Of a stretch of DNA of 27,550 nucleotides, positions 14,946 through 22,416 are shown in pieces (position 1 is the first letter of the stretch; each line of letters begins with the position of its first letter). The DNA lies in contig JBBRXG010000030.1 of the NCBI GenBank assembly GCA_038248655.1, positions 1 to 27,550 on the forward strand, written 5' to 3'. The notes below the pieces were generated by a model. That model worked only from the letters and a program-made list of their open reading frames with translations. It was not told the DNA's origin and ran no database searches. The stretch comes from DATBLE01 sp038248655. GTDB taxonomy: Bacteria > Actinomycetota > Thermoleophilia > Gaiellales > Gaiellaceae. The position numbers and the translations under genes were made by a program.

Positions 14946-16109
14946 CTACGCCGGCTCGGAGCGCAGGCGGAAGTCGGTCGGCGTCACGCCGACGACCCGC
15001 CTGAACGCGCAGCGGAAGTTCTTCGCGGTGCCGTAGCCGACGAGCGCGCCGATCTCCGACACCTGCAGGTTCGTCGCCAGCAGCAACTGGCGGGCCTTCG
15101 CGATGCGGATCGCCGTGAGGTAGCGGAGGAACGTCGTGTCGAGCTCGCGGTGGAAGAGATGGCTGATGTAGAACGGGCTCACGAACACGGCCTGGGCGAC
15201 CTTCGTCAGGCTCAGGTCCTCGGCGTAGTGCTCGTGGATGTACGTCTCCACCAGCTTGACGATGTGTCGCCTCGAGGTGCGCGGCGTGCGCGTCTGGTCG
15301 AAGATCCGCTCGAACAGCCGCTCGAGCCAGAGGCCGAGGTACGACTGCTCGTGAATCGTCCCCATTGCGAGGAGCTCGTCGAACGACGTCTTCCCGAAGA
15401 TCTCGAGCCAGTCCGTCGACCCGTCGGAGAGGCGACGCTCGCCGACCACGTTCAGCGCGAAGAGGATCTCCGCGGCGAGCCATGACCGAAGCACCTCGGG
15501 CGTGACGCCCTCCAGCTCCGCCGATTTCGTGACCCAGTCCTTGAGGACGCGCAGCGCGCCTTCCTGGTCGCCGACGTGCAGCTTCTGCGAGAGCTCGTTC
15601 TCGATCCGCTCCGGCGACGGCAGGCCCGTCTCGGCCTGGACGTGCGTCGCGGCGATCACGCGGTTTCCGCCGAGCACGAGCTTGCGCTGATTTGCTTGAA
15701 CCGCCTCGGACAGCGTGCGCTCCACCTGGTCGGGACCGCGCGCGACGCCGCCGAGGCTGACCGTGGCGGTGCCGTCCGTGCTCGTGGCCACGCGCGCGCA
15801 CAGGCGCTCGGCCAGCTCGCGGGCGCCGGTCTCGAGTTCGCCGCGCGCAGATCCGCTGAGCACGAAGATCCACTCGTCCGGGTCCAACCGGTAGAGCGAG
15901 CTCACGAGCGGTTCCCCGGCCTTCTCGCTCTGCGTCAGCTGCTCGATGGTCGCGATCTCGGTCGCGGCCCATTCCGGCCCGCGCGCCAGGCGAGAGACGA
16001 CGAAATCGTCGATGTCGAGGAGAGCGACGATGGAGTACGAGGCCGGCGGCGCCCCCGGCGCGACCCGCGCCGGCGGCGGGGGCGCCGGCAGTTGCTCGAT
16101 CTGGATCAC
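14946..16109 (-). CDS. AraC-family regulator with degenerate GGDEF-like sensor domain
   Basis: This 387-residue predicted transcription factor ends in a two-helix-turn-helix AraC domain at about 285-387 (SLTKVAQAVFVSPFYISHLFH, then VSEIGALVGYGTAKNF). Its N-terminal half looks like a GGDEF-type nucleotidyl-cyclase fold that has lost the active site: LDIDDF at 31-36, DPDEWIFVL at 76-84 in place of GGDEF, TVSLGGVA at 116-123, and a GGNRV end at 147-151. Such domains probably sense a ligand rather than make cyclic-di-GMP. It closes the catabolic cluster and is the only regulator gene in it, so it is the likely controller. GTG 16109 has no Shine-Dalgarno but follows a -10-like TATAAC, suggesting a leaderless transcript. 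Confidence 0.87.
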   Translation of the reverse strand: MIQIEQLPAPPPPARVAPGAPPASYSIVALLDIDDFVVSRLARGPEWAATEIATIEQLTQSEKAGEPLVSSLYRLDPDEWIFVLSGSARGELETGARELAERLCARVATSTDGTATVSLGGVARGPDQVERTLSEAVQANQRKLVLGGNRVIAATHVQAETGLPSPERIENELSQKLHVGDQEGALRVLKDWVTKSAELEGVTPEVLRSWLAAEILFALNVVGERRLSDGSTDWLEIFGKTSFDELLAMGTIHEQSYLGLWLERLFERIFDQTRTPRTSRRHIVKLVETYIHEHYAEDLSLTKVAQAVFVSPFYISHLFHRELDTTFLRYLTAIRIAKARQLLLATNLQVSEIGALVGYGTAKNFRCAFRRVVGVTPTDFRLRSEPA

Positions 16110-16117
16110 CGCGTCAG

Positions 16118-16123
16118 GTTATA
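16118..16123 (-). promoter_or_regulatory. Candidate -10 element of the AraC-type regulator gene
   Basis: On the minus strand TATAAC lies eight bases before the GTG at 16109. That spacing would put the transcription start at or next to the start codon, as in leaderless actinobacterial mRNAs. No convincing -35 is visible at the usual distance. Confidence 0.45.
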
Positions 16124-16202
16124 TCCGTCCGCGACGAAGGAGCTGATGCATTTTGGCAACCAGCGACCCGGTGAAGCTGCACGACGCGACGGGGGCTCCG
16201 CG

Positions 16203-16600
16203 GTGACCGCGCCCTCACGCGTCGCGGTGGTGGGCGGCGGACTCGTCGGCGCCCGTGCGCGTGGGCTCTGGCGGGCGACGGGCACGAGGTCGTGCTGCTC
16301 GAGGAGCGCAAGCTCGGGCAGGGCGCGTCGGCGGGCAACGCGGGCTGGGTCGTCCCGAGCCTGGCGACGCCGCTCGCCTCTCCCGGCGTGGCGGTCGACG
16401 CCGCGCGCGCTCGAGCCCTCCCTCGGCGAGGCGGTCGGCTGGGCGACGCGCACGAGCGTCGACCGCCACGTCGATCCCGGGAGCCTCGTTGCTGGCCGTG
16501 CGCGCGAGCGCGCTCGGGACGGTGGCGCTCGTCGCGCCGCTCGGACTGCGCCTCCCCCTCGTCGGCACCAAGGGCTACTCCGTGACCGTGCAGATGCCCG
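16203..16600 (+). pseudogene. Remnant of a DadA-like FAD-dependent D-amino-acid dehydrogenase/glycine oxidase
   Basis: Recognisable pieces of one flavin oxidoreductase occur in order but in three frames. The first is SRVAVVGGGLVGA (FAD-binding glycines, from about 16218). After a shift near 16250 comes GDGHEVVLLEERKLGQGAS plus AGNAGWVVPS. From about 16410 another frame reads LEPSLGEAVGW and then RHVDPGSL. From about 16520 the third frame reads VALVAPLGLRLPLVGTKGYSVTV. An intact enzyme would be near 400 residues; long stretches between the blocks are missing, so deletions as well as frameshifts have occurred. The 3' end is cut off abruptly by recombinase-derived sequence. A start with AAGGAG exists at 16146, but no functional product is expected. 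Confidence 0.75.
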
Positions 16601-16607
16601 CGCCCGC

Positions 16608-16815
16608 GCCGCCAAGACAGCAAACCGCGCCGGTCTACAAGCCCTGCTCACCCGACTCGAAGAGGGCGACATCACGCACGTCCTCGTGCACAAGGTCGAC
16701 CGACTGGCCCGTAATCGCGCCGACGACGTCGAGATTGTGATGCGGATCCGGGGCCATGGCGCCCAACTCGTCTCGGCGACCGAGAACATCGACGAGACAC
16801 CCTCCGGCCGATTCC
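16608..16815 (+). pseudogene. Serine recombinase (resolvase) N-terminal domain fragment
   Basis: About 68 residues are typical of the catalytic domain of large serine recombinases: RAGLQALLTRLEEGDI, THVLVHKVDRLARNRADDVE and LVSATENIDETPSG. The start of the domain, including the nucleophilic serine, and all of the DNA-binding part are absent. The frame runs into unrelated sequence after residue block ETPSGRF. It is a truncated relic of a mobile element, joined directly to a decayed oxidoreductase upstream and an M41-type peptidase remnant downstream. Confidence 0.8.
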
Positions 16816-16818
16816 CCC

Positions 16819-17266
16819 GACGATCCGGGGGCGATCGCGGAGGGGCTCGCCCGCTTGCGCGTCGGCCTGGGTGGAATGTTTGCCGAGATCGAGGCCGGTC
16901 TCGGCCAGGGTGACGGGAGCGGAGGGGACATCCAGCTCACCACCCAGCTTGCGGCTCATCTCGTCGGCGGGCAGGGGATCGGCCGGCAGGCTCGATTCTT
17001 CAACCCCTCCGCCCTCGGCGGCCCCGGTGGTACGCGCTCGCATCCGGCCGTCTCCGAGTGGCTGCTGGCGGGTCGACCAGGACGCAACGGAGCTGCTCCA
17101 CGCGGCCGGCTCGGACGTCCAGGCCTTCCTCGCCGAAATCGGCGGGCCTGCGCTGCTCGAGTTGGGCAAGCGGCTCGCCGTGCAGGAAACGCTCGACGGC
17201 CGCGAGTTCGAGGCCGCGGTTTGCGACGTGCTCGGAGCGATCCCGACCCTCTCCGCGCCGCAGTGA
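16819..17266 (+). pseudogene. Remnant of an M41 (FtsH-like) peptidase domain
   Basis: The first block, in one frame, reads DDPGAIAEGLARLRVGLGGMF, then GGDIQLTTQLAAHLVGGQG and FFNPS. This is the pattern of the helical part of M41 peptidases, which typically show LGGRAAEE, then a D-L-x-x-A-T-x-L-A segment. Near 17060 the frame shifts, and the second block ends LLELGKRLAVQETLDGREFE, the typical FtsH-type C-terminus. The HEXXH active-site region and any ATPase domain are missing. The final stop overlaps the GTG of the next gene, so the fragment once formed a coupled pair with it. The family assignment rests on pattern similarity and is moderately secure. Confidence 0.6.
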
Positions 17267-17592
17267 AGGTCTGGTTGGACGACGTGCGCGACCCTCCCGG
17301 CGAGGACTGGGTGCACCTGCGAACGCCGGAGGAGGTGATCGAGCTGCTCCGCGCCGGACGGGTGACCGACCTCAGCCTCGACCACGACCTCGGACTAGTC
17401 ACCGCCGAGGACAAGGAATGGACTGGCTACGACGTCCCCACCTGGATCGAACACGAGCTCGCCAACGGCTCGGCCACCTTCCAGGTGCCGCGCATCGCGA
17501 TCCACTCCGCCAACGTCGTCGGCCGCCGGCGCATGGAGCAAGCCCTCGACTCGATCAGGCGTCTGAGTGCAGATCAAGAGCGCCCTGAATGA
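17263..17592 (+). CDS. Small cyclic-phosphate-processing receiver-like protein
   Basis: This 109-residue protein starts at GTG 17263 (VKVWLDDVRDP), overlapping the preceding stop. It has a receiver-like fold pattern with an acidic pocket: Asp6 and Asp7 in WLDDVRD, and DLSLDHDLGL around residues 36-45. The central part reads GYDVPTWIEHEL and the end HSANVVGRRRMEQAL. The pattern matches the stand-alone receiver domains predicted to act on cyclic phosphates in RNA-repair or conflict systems. Catalysis is a prediction for that family, not demonstrated here. It appears intact although flanked by pseudogenes. Its partner may have been the M41-type protein whose remnant precedes it. Confidence 0.72.
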   Translation: MKVWLDDVRDPPGEDWVHLRTPEEVIELLRAGRVTDLSLDHDLGLVTAEDKEWTGYDVPTWIEHELANGSATFQVPRIAIHSANVVGRRRMEQALDSIRRLSADQERPE

Positions 17593-17678
17593 AAGGGGCC
17601 GCCTCGCCTCTCCTGCTCGATCTTGCCGCCGTGGCTCGTCGGCTCTCCAACCTCGGGAGGTGATTCGCCGTTCCGAAC

Positions 17679-18339
17679 ATGTGTGACACGGCTCTCACGA
17701 TCCAGGGAGAAAGTCAGCGACTCTTGGAATTCCTGGTGGAGATCGGCCTCGACCGTGAGGCTCTGGCCGCCGCAGAGGCAAAGATGGGGCGGCTCGTCGA
17801 GAACCGCCAATCTGGCAAGCTCGTGCTCCACATTCGGCAGTCGCTGGACTCACTCTCGGGGTACTGCGGAGAAATGATCGACGCGCCAGAGCGGCGCTGG
17901 GCTTCACCCGGCTGGGAAGATCGTGACCCGGATTCCGAGCCGGACACGTGCAGCATCTGCGAGAGTGCTGCCGAAGTTGACTCGCCGTGGAAAGACACGT
18001 CTGGCCGCCGAGGAATGCTCTCTTTCGCGGACATCCTCTCGCCACCGCAGGGTCTATCCGCTGAGGACAAACACCGTTGGGTCATCGACCACTGGGGAAC
18101 GAAGTGGGATCTAGCGTTCACCGGATCGTACGTCGAAGAGGAGAGGCCGGAAATGATCAGGGTCAAACTCGAGACTGCGTGGGGCCCCGCCGCTTCCTGT
18201 GATCGACGAGATGGCGCGCCGAGCCCCGGACTTGACCTTTGAGGTGTCCTGGGAAGCAGAGCCGGTCGGCGCAATCGACGAGATCGGGAAGGCTGTCTGG
18301 CGCGGCGGTGCGCGGGTTCACTATCAGGCAGGCGGATGA
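17679..18339 (+). pseudogene. Api92-like (ferredoxin-fold) protein gene broken by a one-base insertion
   Basis: The first frame runs from ATG 17679 for 187 residues and carries HWGTKWD, a hallmark of Api92/DUF1281-like phage and plasmid proteins, followed by VKLETAWGP. There it meets a GGGGCCCC run at 18181-18188. Dropping one C continues the family pattern in the next frame as PPLPVIDEMARRAPDLTFEV and onward to a TGA at 18337-18339. The corrected product would be about 219 residues. As written, the gene ends early at 18242 with an unrelated tail. Either this is a real frameshift or an assembly error in a homopolymer. GGGAGGTGA lies 15 bases before ATG, which is rather distant. The function of the family is unknown. 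Confidence 0.65.
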
Positions 18340-18398
18340 AGGAGTGCCCCCTTACCCCCGAATAGTCACGCTTCGGCGGGCAGATGCGTCTGACCTGC

Positions 18399-18429
18399 GA
18401 TGCAATCACGGTTTGATGCAATTCCGTGA
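18399..18429. promoter_or_regulatory. Overlapping direct and inverted repeats upstream of the helicase gene
   Basis: GATGCAAT occurs twice, at 18399-18406 and 18415-18422, with starts 16 bases apart. TCACGG (18406-18411) and CCGTGA (18424-18429) form an inverted repeat across the same stretch. The site is about 90 bases before the helicase start and could be an operator; no regulator is identified. Confidence 0.3.
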
Positions 18430-18519
18430 CTCAGATGGATCCTGGGCGTCGAACTGCACCGGAGAATGAGTTGAGTCTGTTGCGTTCTCAGTGTGCCTGG
18501 TCGGCACGGAGGAGTCGGA

Positions 18520-19041
18520 ATGAGTAGCCGTCAGGAACTAGCGGTGCGGATTGCCGGTGAGCTCGTCGGGTCGCCGGGTATGACCGCCCGCGGGCTTGCA
18601 AGCCATCTGGGCGAGGACAAGAAGCGGGTCAACGGGATTCTTTACTCCCGCTCCGACCTTTTCTTCGCGAGCCCCGATGTGCCGCCGCAGTGGTGGCTTC
18701 AGAAGTTGCGAGCCGTGGTCGATCAGGCCGTCCAGCTCGAGGTTGTCAAGGTTGTTGAGGAGCAGGCCGTGGCCATCGGGGACGGCGACTTCTTTGCGTC
18801 GGGGACGAACCTGTACCCGTGGCAGCAGCGAGCGCTTAAGACTTGGGAAGCGAACGTTTTCAGGGGCGTTATCGAAGCCGTCACGGGGTCCGGCAAGACG
18901 CGGGTTGCTCTCGCGGCCGCCGAGCGACACCTGTCCGAGGATGGGAAAGTCGCTGTAGTCGTTCCGACGCACCCACTGCTCGAGCAGTGGGTTGCAGCTC
19001 TTGAGGAGCAGATGCCGAACGCGCGAATTGCTGTTCTTCCA
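18520..19041 (+). pseudogene. Superfamily 2 helicase, N-terminal part (split by an insertion sequence)
   Basis: These 174 codons are the first part of an XPB/SSL2-like DEAD/DEAH-box helicase. Residues 1-50 look like a winged-helix segment (MTARGLASHLGEDKKRVNGIL), and YPWQQRAL at 99-106 is a Q-tip-like motif. Walker A TGSGKT lies at 122-127 and motif Ia as VVVPTHPLLEQW. The frame is cut after AVLP by an insertion sequence whose left end adds a few residues and a stop at 19060-19062. ATG 18520 has GGAGG nearby upstream. The DECH box and all later helicase motifs lie beyond the insertion, so this fragment cannot work as an ATPase. Confidence 0.88.
19037..19041. repeat. Target-site duplication, left copy
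   Basis: TTCCA directly precedes the left inverted end of the insertion sequence and is repeated at 21004-21008. Five-base duplications fit the IS1634 type. Confidence 0.85.
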
Positions 19042-19070
19042 CCCGAGTTCCGCAGTTCGTAGGCACGTGA
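19042..19070. repeat. Left terminal inverted repeat of the insertion sequence
   Basis: It begins CCCGAGTTCCGCAGTT, which is repeated exactly in reverse complement at the right end. Over 29 bases, 25 match the reverse complement of the right end. Confidence 0.88.
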
Positions 19071-19165
19071 GGGCAGTTTCGGGCCTGGATTCGGCCTTGT
19101 AGAGCCAGGTCGGGGTTGGCGCGGCTTCGAAATCGTGGGCACACGGATGCGAGGATCTTGTCCTG

Positions 19166-20884
19166 ATGCCGTCCGGTGTTGCTGCTATCTCTGTGGGCAT
19201 GTACTTGCGGACGACGCAGCGGCGCAGGAAGGACGGTTCGTTGGTGCGCTATCTGCAGCTGGCGCACAACCAGCGGGTTGGTGGCGTGACCCGGGCGGAG
19301 GTGTTGCTCAACCTGGGCCGCGAGGACGAGCTCGACGTCGAGGGCCTGCGGCGTCTGGCGCGCTCGATCCGCCGCTACACAGATCCGGGGCAGGAGGGCG
19401 GCGCGCCGCTCGAGCCGGCCGAGGGGCTCGAGGTCGTCGGCTCGCGTCCGCTCGGCGGCGCCTGGCTGTTGGACGCGTTGTGGCGGCGGCTCGGGGTGGC
19501 GGAGACGCTTGGCGAGCTGCTCGGGCCGCGGCGGTTCGGTATCGACGTCGAGCGGGTGCTCTTCGCCCTGGTCTGTAACCGGGCGCTCGCGCCCTGCTCG
19601 AAGCTGGCGGCGGCCGAGTGGGCCTCTTGCGACGTGGCGATCCCGGGTTTGGAGCGGATGGACGACGATCAGGCGTACCGGGCGCTCGACCTGCTCGTCG
19701 AGGCGGACGCGGAGGCGCACGTGCAGGAGGCGGTCTTCTTCGCCTGCGCCGATCTGCTCAACCTCGAGGTCGACCTGCTCTTCTTCGACACCACCTCGAC
19801 CTACTTCGAGGCCGAGCCCGACGAGGCCGACAACGACGAGCAGGCGCCCTTCCGTACGCTTGGGTACTCGAAGGACCACCGGCCCGACCTGCCGCAGGTG
19901 GTGATCGGGCTCGCGGTCACCCGGGAGGGGATCCCGGTGCGGGTCTGGGTCTGGCCGGGGAACACGAACGACCAGACGGTGATCGGCGAGGTGAAGGACG
20001 ATCTGCGCGGCTGGCGGCTGGGCCGCTGCGTCTGGGTCGTCGACCGCGGCTTCTCCTCGGACGCGAACCTGCGCTACCTGACCCGCGGCGGCGGCCACTG
20101 GATCGCCGGCGAGCGGATGCGCGACGGCTCCCCCGACGCGCAGGCGGCGCTCGCCCGCCCCGGCCGCTACCAGACCGTCCGTGACAACCTCAAGGTGAAG
20201 GACGTCCGCCTCGGCGCCGGCGACAACCAGAGGCGGTTCGTCGTCTGTCACAACCCGGCCGAGGCCGCCCGCGACAAGGCCGAGCGCGACGCGCAACTCG
20301 CGCGCTTGGAGGCCGAGCTCCAACGGATCGAAACCGCCCGCGCGAAGGCGAAGACAGACAAGCAACGGGCGGCGCACACGCGCGCCGAGTGCGCGCTGCG
20401 CGACCACCCGACCCTCTCCCGCTACCTGCGCCAGACCGCGAGCGGCCGGCTGCTGAGCGACCGGCGCAAGGTCGCGGCCGAGGAGCGCCTGGACGGCAAA
20501 TACCTGCTCTCCTCCTCCGACCCCGACCTCTCCGCCGAGGAGATCGCGCTCGGCTACAAGAACCTGCGCGAGGCCGAACGCTCCTTCCGCGACCTGAAGA
20601 CGACACTCGCGCTGCGCCCCGTCTTCCACCGGCTCGAACACCGAATCCGCGCCCACGTGGTCGTCTGCTGGCTCGCGCTGCTGCTGATCCGGATCGCCGA
20701 ACGCCAAAGCGGCCAGAGCTGGCGGCGGATCGCCACCGAGCTGCAACGCCTCCACCTCGTCACGCTGGACGGCGCCGCCGGCGCCGTCCAGCAGACCACC
20801 CAGCCAACCGACGCCCAGCACGCCATCCTCGCCGCCCTCGACGTCGAGCCGCCGCCCCGCATCACCGCGCTCGAACCAGCCTGA
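19166..20884 (+). CDS. IS1634-family (IS4 group) DDE transposase
   Basis: This 572-residue enzyme would cut and join the ends of its own element. The DDE residues are visible: Asp208 (LFFDTTSTYF), Asp293 (WVVDRGF) and Glu471 in YKNLREAERSFRDLK, where the E-x6-K spacing matches the IS4-group signature. The N-terminal block (MYLRTTQRRRKDGS, then LLNLGRE) is typical of IS1634 transposases. A charged helical stretch spans about 370-410 (AERDAQLARLEAELQ). ATG 19166 is preceded by GAGGA at ten bases; an internal ATG at 19199 (MYLRTT) is also plausible and matches the usual family start. No frameshift or stop is seen, so the element may still be active. Confidence 0.92.
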   Translation: MPSGVAAISVGMYLRTTQRRRKDGSLVRYLQLAHNQRVGGVTRAEVLLNLGREDELDVEGLRRLARSIRRYTDPGQEGGAPLEPAEGLEVVGSRPLGGAWLLDALWRRLGVAETLGELLGPRRFGIDVERVLFALVCNRALAPCSKLAAAEWASCDVAIPGLERMDDDQAYRALDLLVEADAEAHVQEAVFFACADLLNLEVDLLFFDTTSTYFEAEPDEADNDEQAPFRTLGYSKDHRPDLPQVVIGLAVTREGIPVRVWVWPGNTNDQTVIGEVKDDLRGWRLGRCVWVVDRGFSSDANLRYLTRGGGHWIAGERMRDGSPDAQAALARPGRYQTVRDNLKVKDVRLGAGDNQRRFVVCHNPAEAARDKAERDAQLARLEAELQRIETARAKAKTDKQRAAHTRAECALRDHPTLSRYLRQTASGRLLSDRRKVAAEERLDGKYLLSSSDPDLSAEEIALGYKNLREAERSFRDLKTTLALRPVFHRLEHRIRAHVVVCWLALLLIRIAERQSGQSWRRIATELQRLHLVTLDGAAGAVQQTTQPTDAQHAILAALDVEPPPRITALEPA

Positions 20885-20974
20885 CGCCCCTCTCACGCGC
20901 CGCCAGCTGTAGGCACACGCCTACCAACCCGCCCCACCGACAAAAACCCTGCTAATCGGCCGCTTCTAGCCCGA

Positions 20975-21003
20975 TCGCGTGTCCACCAACTGCGGAACTC
21001 GGG
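20975..21003. repeat. Right terminal inverted repeat of the insertion sequence
   Basis: It ends AACTGCGGAACTCGGG, the exact reverse complement of the first 16 bases of the left end, with four mismatches in the next 13. A GTG at 20979 within it is in frame with the downstream helicase part. Confidence 0.88.
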
Positions 21004-21008
21004 TTCCA
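21004..21008. repeat. Target-site duplication, right copy
   Basis: TTCCA follows the right inverted end and matches the copy at 19037-19041. Confidence 0.85.
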
Positions 21009-22142
21009 GGCGCCTCCGGTAACCTCGCCTTCTGCGACGTCTTGGTTGCGGTTGTGAACTCGGCGTCAACGCACGGGATGGGGCTCCCTCCCGCGCGTCG
21101 TGGCCTCTTGATCGCCGATGAGTGCCACCGCTACGCCGCGGGACAGTTCCGGTTGGCGCTCGAGGAGCGATTCGAGCGCCGGCTTGGGCTTACGGCGACG
21201 TATGAGCGCTATGACGGCGGCCACAAAGACGTGCTCGACCCGTACTTCGGCGGAGTTGTCTTCTCCTACGGCTACGCGGACGCAGTTCGCGAGGGCGTTG
21301 TGGCGCCTTTCCGGGTCGCGCTCATGCCGGTCGTGTTCGCTCCGGCCGAGCGGGACGAGTACGACGAACATACGGACGCGTTGCGGCAGGCGAGGAGAGC
21401 GCTGCTCGCCGCCGGCGCGCCTGAGGATCCCTACGAGGAGTTCATTCTCTTCGTCAACAGGCTCAGCAAGCACGGGACGATGCGGGAAGGGATGCTCGCG
21501 AACTGGTACCTGTCCACATCTTCCAAGCGCCGTCGGCTTCTCGCAGACACGGCCGCAAAGTACCGCGCTCTCAATTCACTGGCCGATGCCTTTCGCGCTT
21601 CGGATCGCTCGATCGTCTTCACCCAAACAATCGAGTCGGCGTCGAAGTGTTCGGCCCTTCTCGCTGGGGCTGCCGTATCGTCGGAAGCGCTCCACAGTGA
21701 CCTCAACAGAGCCGAGCGCACACAAATCCTCCACCGTTTTGCGCGCGGTCAGGTAAAGGTCATCCTGGCACCGAAGCTGCTGGACGAGGGAGTCGACGTG
21801 CCGGAGGCTGACCTCGGCGTGATCTTCGCGGCGAGCCAGCAACGCCGGCAGATGGTGCAGCGGATGGGGCGCGTACTCCGGCGAAAGCCGGACGGGCGCG
21901 TGGCTCGGTTCGCAATCATCTTCGTGGAAGGGACGAGCGAAGACCCCGATCTTGACGCGCACGAGACCTTTCTCAGCGAGATCCTTGAGGTCGCTGACGA
22001 CATCCAACGCTTCTCGCCGCGTCCCGGCAACGAGGCTCTGATCGAGTTCTTATCACCCGACTTTGAGAATTTGGCCAGTCCTCCCAGGCTCACGCGCGAG
22101 GCATACAGCTCGGAAAGCACCTGCTGGAAGAGGCCGACATAG
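21009..22142 (+). pseudogene. Superfamily 2 helicase, C-terminal part (split by an insertion sequence)
   Basis: These 377 codons continue the helicase begun at 18520. The first block, GASGNLAFCDVLVAVVNSAS, precedes motif II (IADECHRYA), motif III-like LGLTATYERYDGG, the second RecA-like domain (IVFTQTIESA) and motif VI (QQRRQMVQRMGRVLRRK). Joining codon 174 of the first part directly to 21009 keeps the frame and gives a 551-residue protein with all core motifs. The order of motifs matches XPB/SSL2-type helicases. The fragment alone lacks Walker A. Its C-terminal tail after FENLASPP has no clear family pattern. Confidence 0.88.
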
Positions 22143-22262
22143 CTGTGTGCCTTCGCGGCCGTGAGGTTGTGCAATGTCCAACTCGCCCCCATCACCAGGC
22201 CCCGAGCTCGATGGCGACATCGACAACTCGAGCCGGCAACCGAAAGGCACACCCGGACGCAA

Positions 22263-22296
22263 GAACCCCCGACCCGTCTAAGAAGGTCGAGGGTTC
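22263..22296 (-). terminator. Terminator-like hairpin downstream of tRNA-Ala
   Basis: On the minus strand GAACCCTCGACC and GGTCGGGGGTTC can pair over 12 bp, including one G-U pair, around a 10-base loop. It begins 15 bases past the tRNA 3' end. The sequence after the stem (TTGCG) has no long U-run, so strength is uncertain. Confidence 0.6.
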
Positions 22297-22310
22297 ATAC
22301 GTGAGAGATT

Positions 22311-22386
<76 letters not shown>

Positions 22387-22416
22387 GGGCGCGTGACAGT
22401 GTAGCGTCCGATCGAC

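Larger units (their letters stand above)
19042..21003 (+). mobile_element. Complete IS1634-type insertion sequence, 1962 bp
   Basis: The element is bounded by imperfect inverted ends of about 29 bp and flanked by TTCCA on both sides. It carries one complete DDE transposase gene on the plus strand. It sits inside the helicase gene between helicase motifs I and II. Intact ends, an intact transposase and an exact target duplication all indicate a recent insertion. The family name rests on the transposase pattern (start MYLRTTQRRRKDGS, late YKNLREAERSFRDLK) and the 5-bp duplication. Confidence 0.9.

Noticed and set aside
16110..17300. Attachment-site repeat matching the tRNA-Ala 3' end
   Set aside because: I scanned for the T-arm and acceptor sequence in either orientation and saw no convincing match.
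18538..19200. Minus-strand open frame with GGRESNPRLAGP
   Set aside because: It is antisense to the helicase N-terminal part and runs across the left end of the insertion sequence, so it cannot be an old gene.
18881..20896. Minus-strand open frame of 671 codons across the insertion sequence
   Set aside because: It is the complement of the transposase gene and has no recognisable domain.
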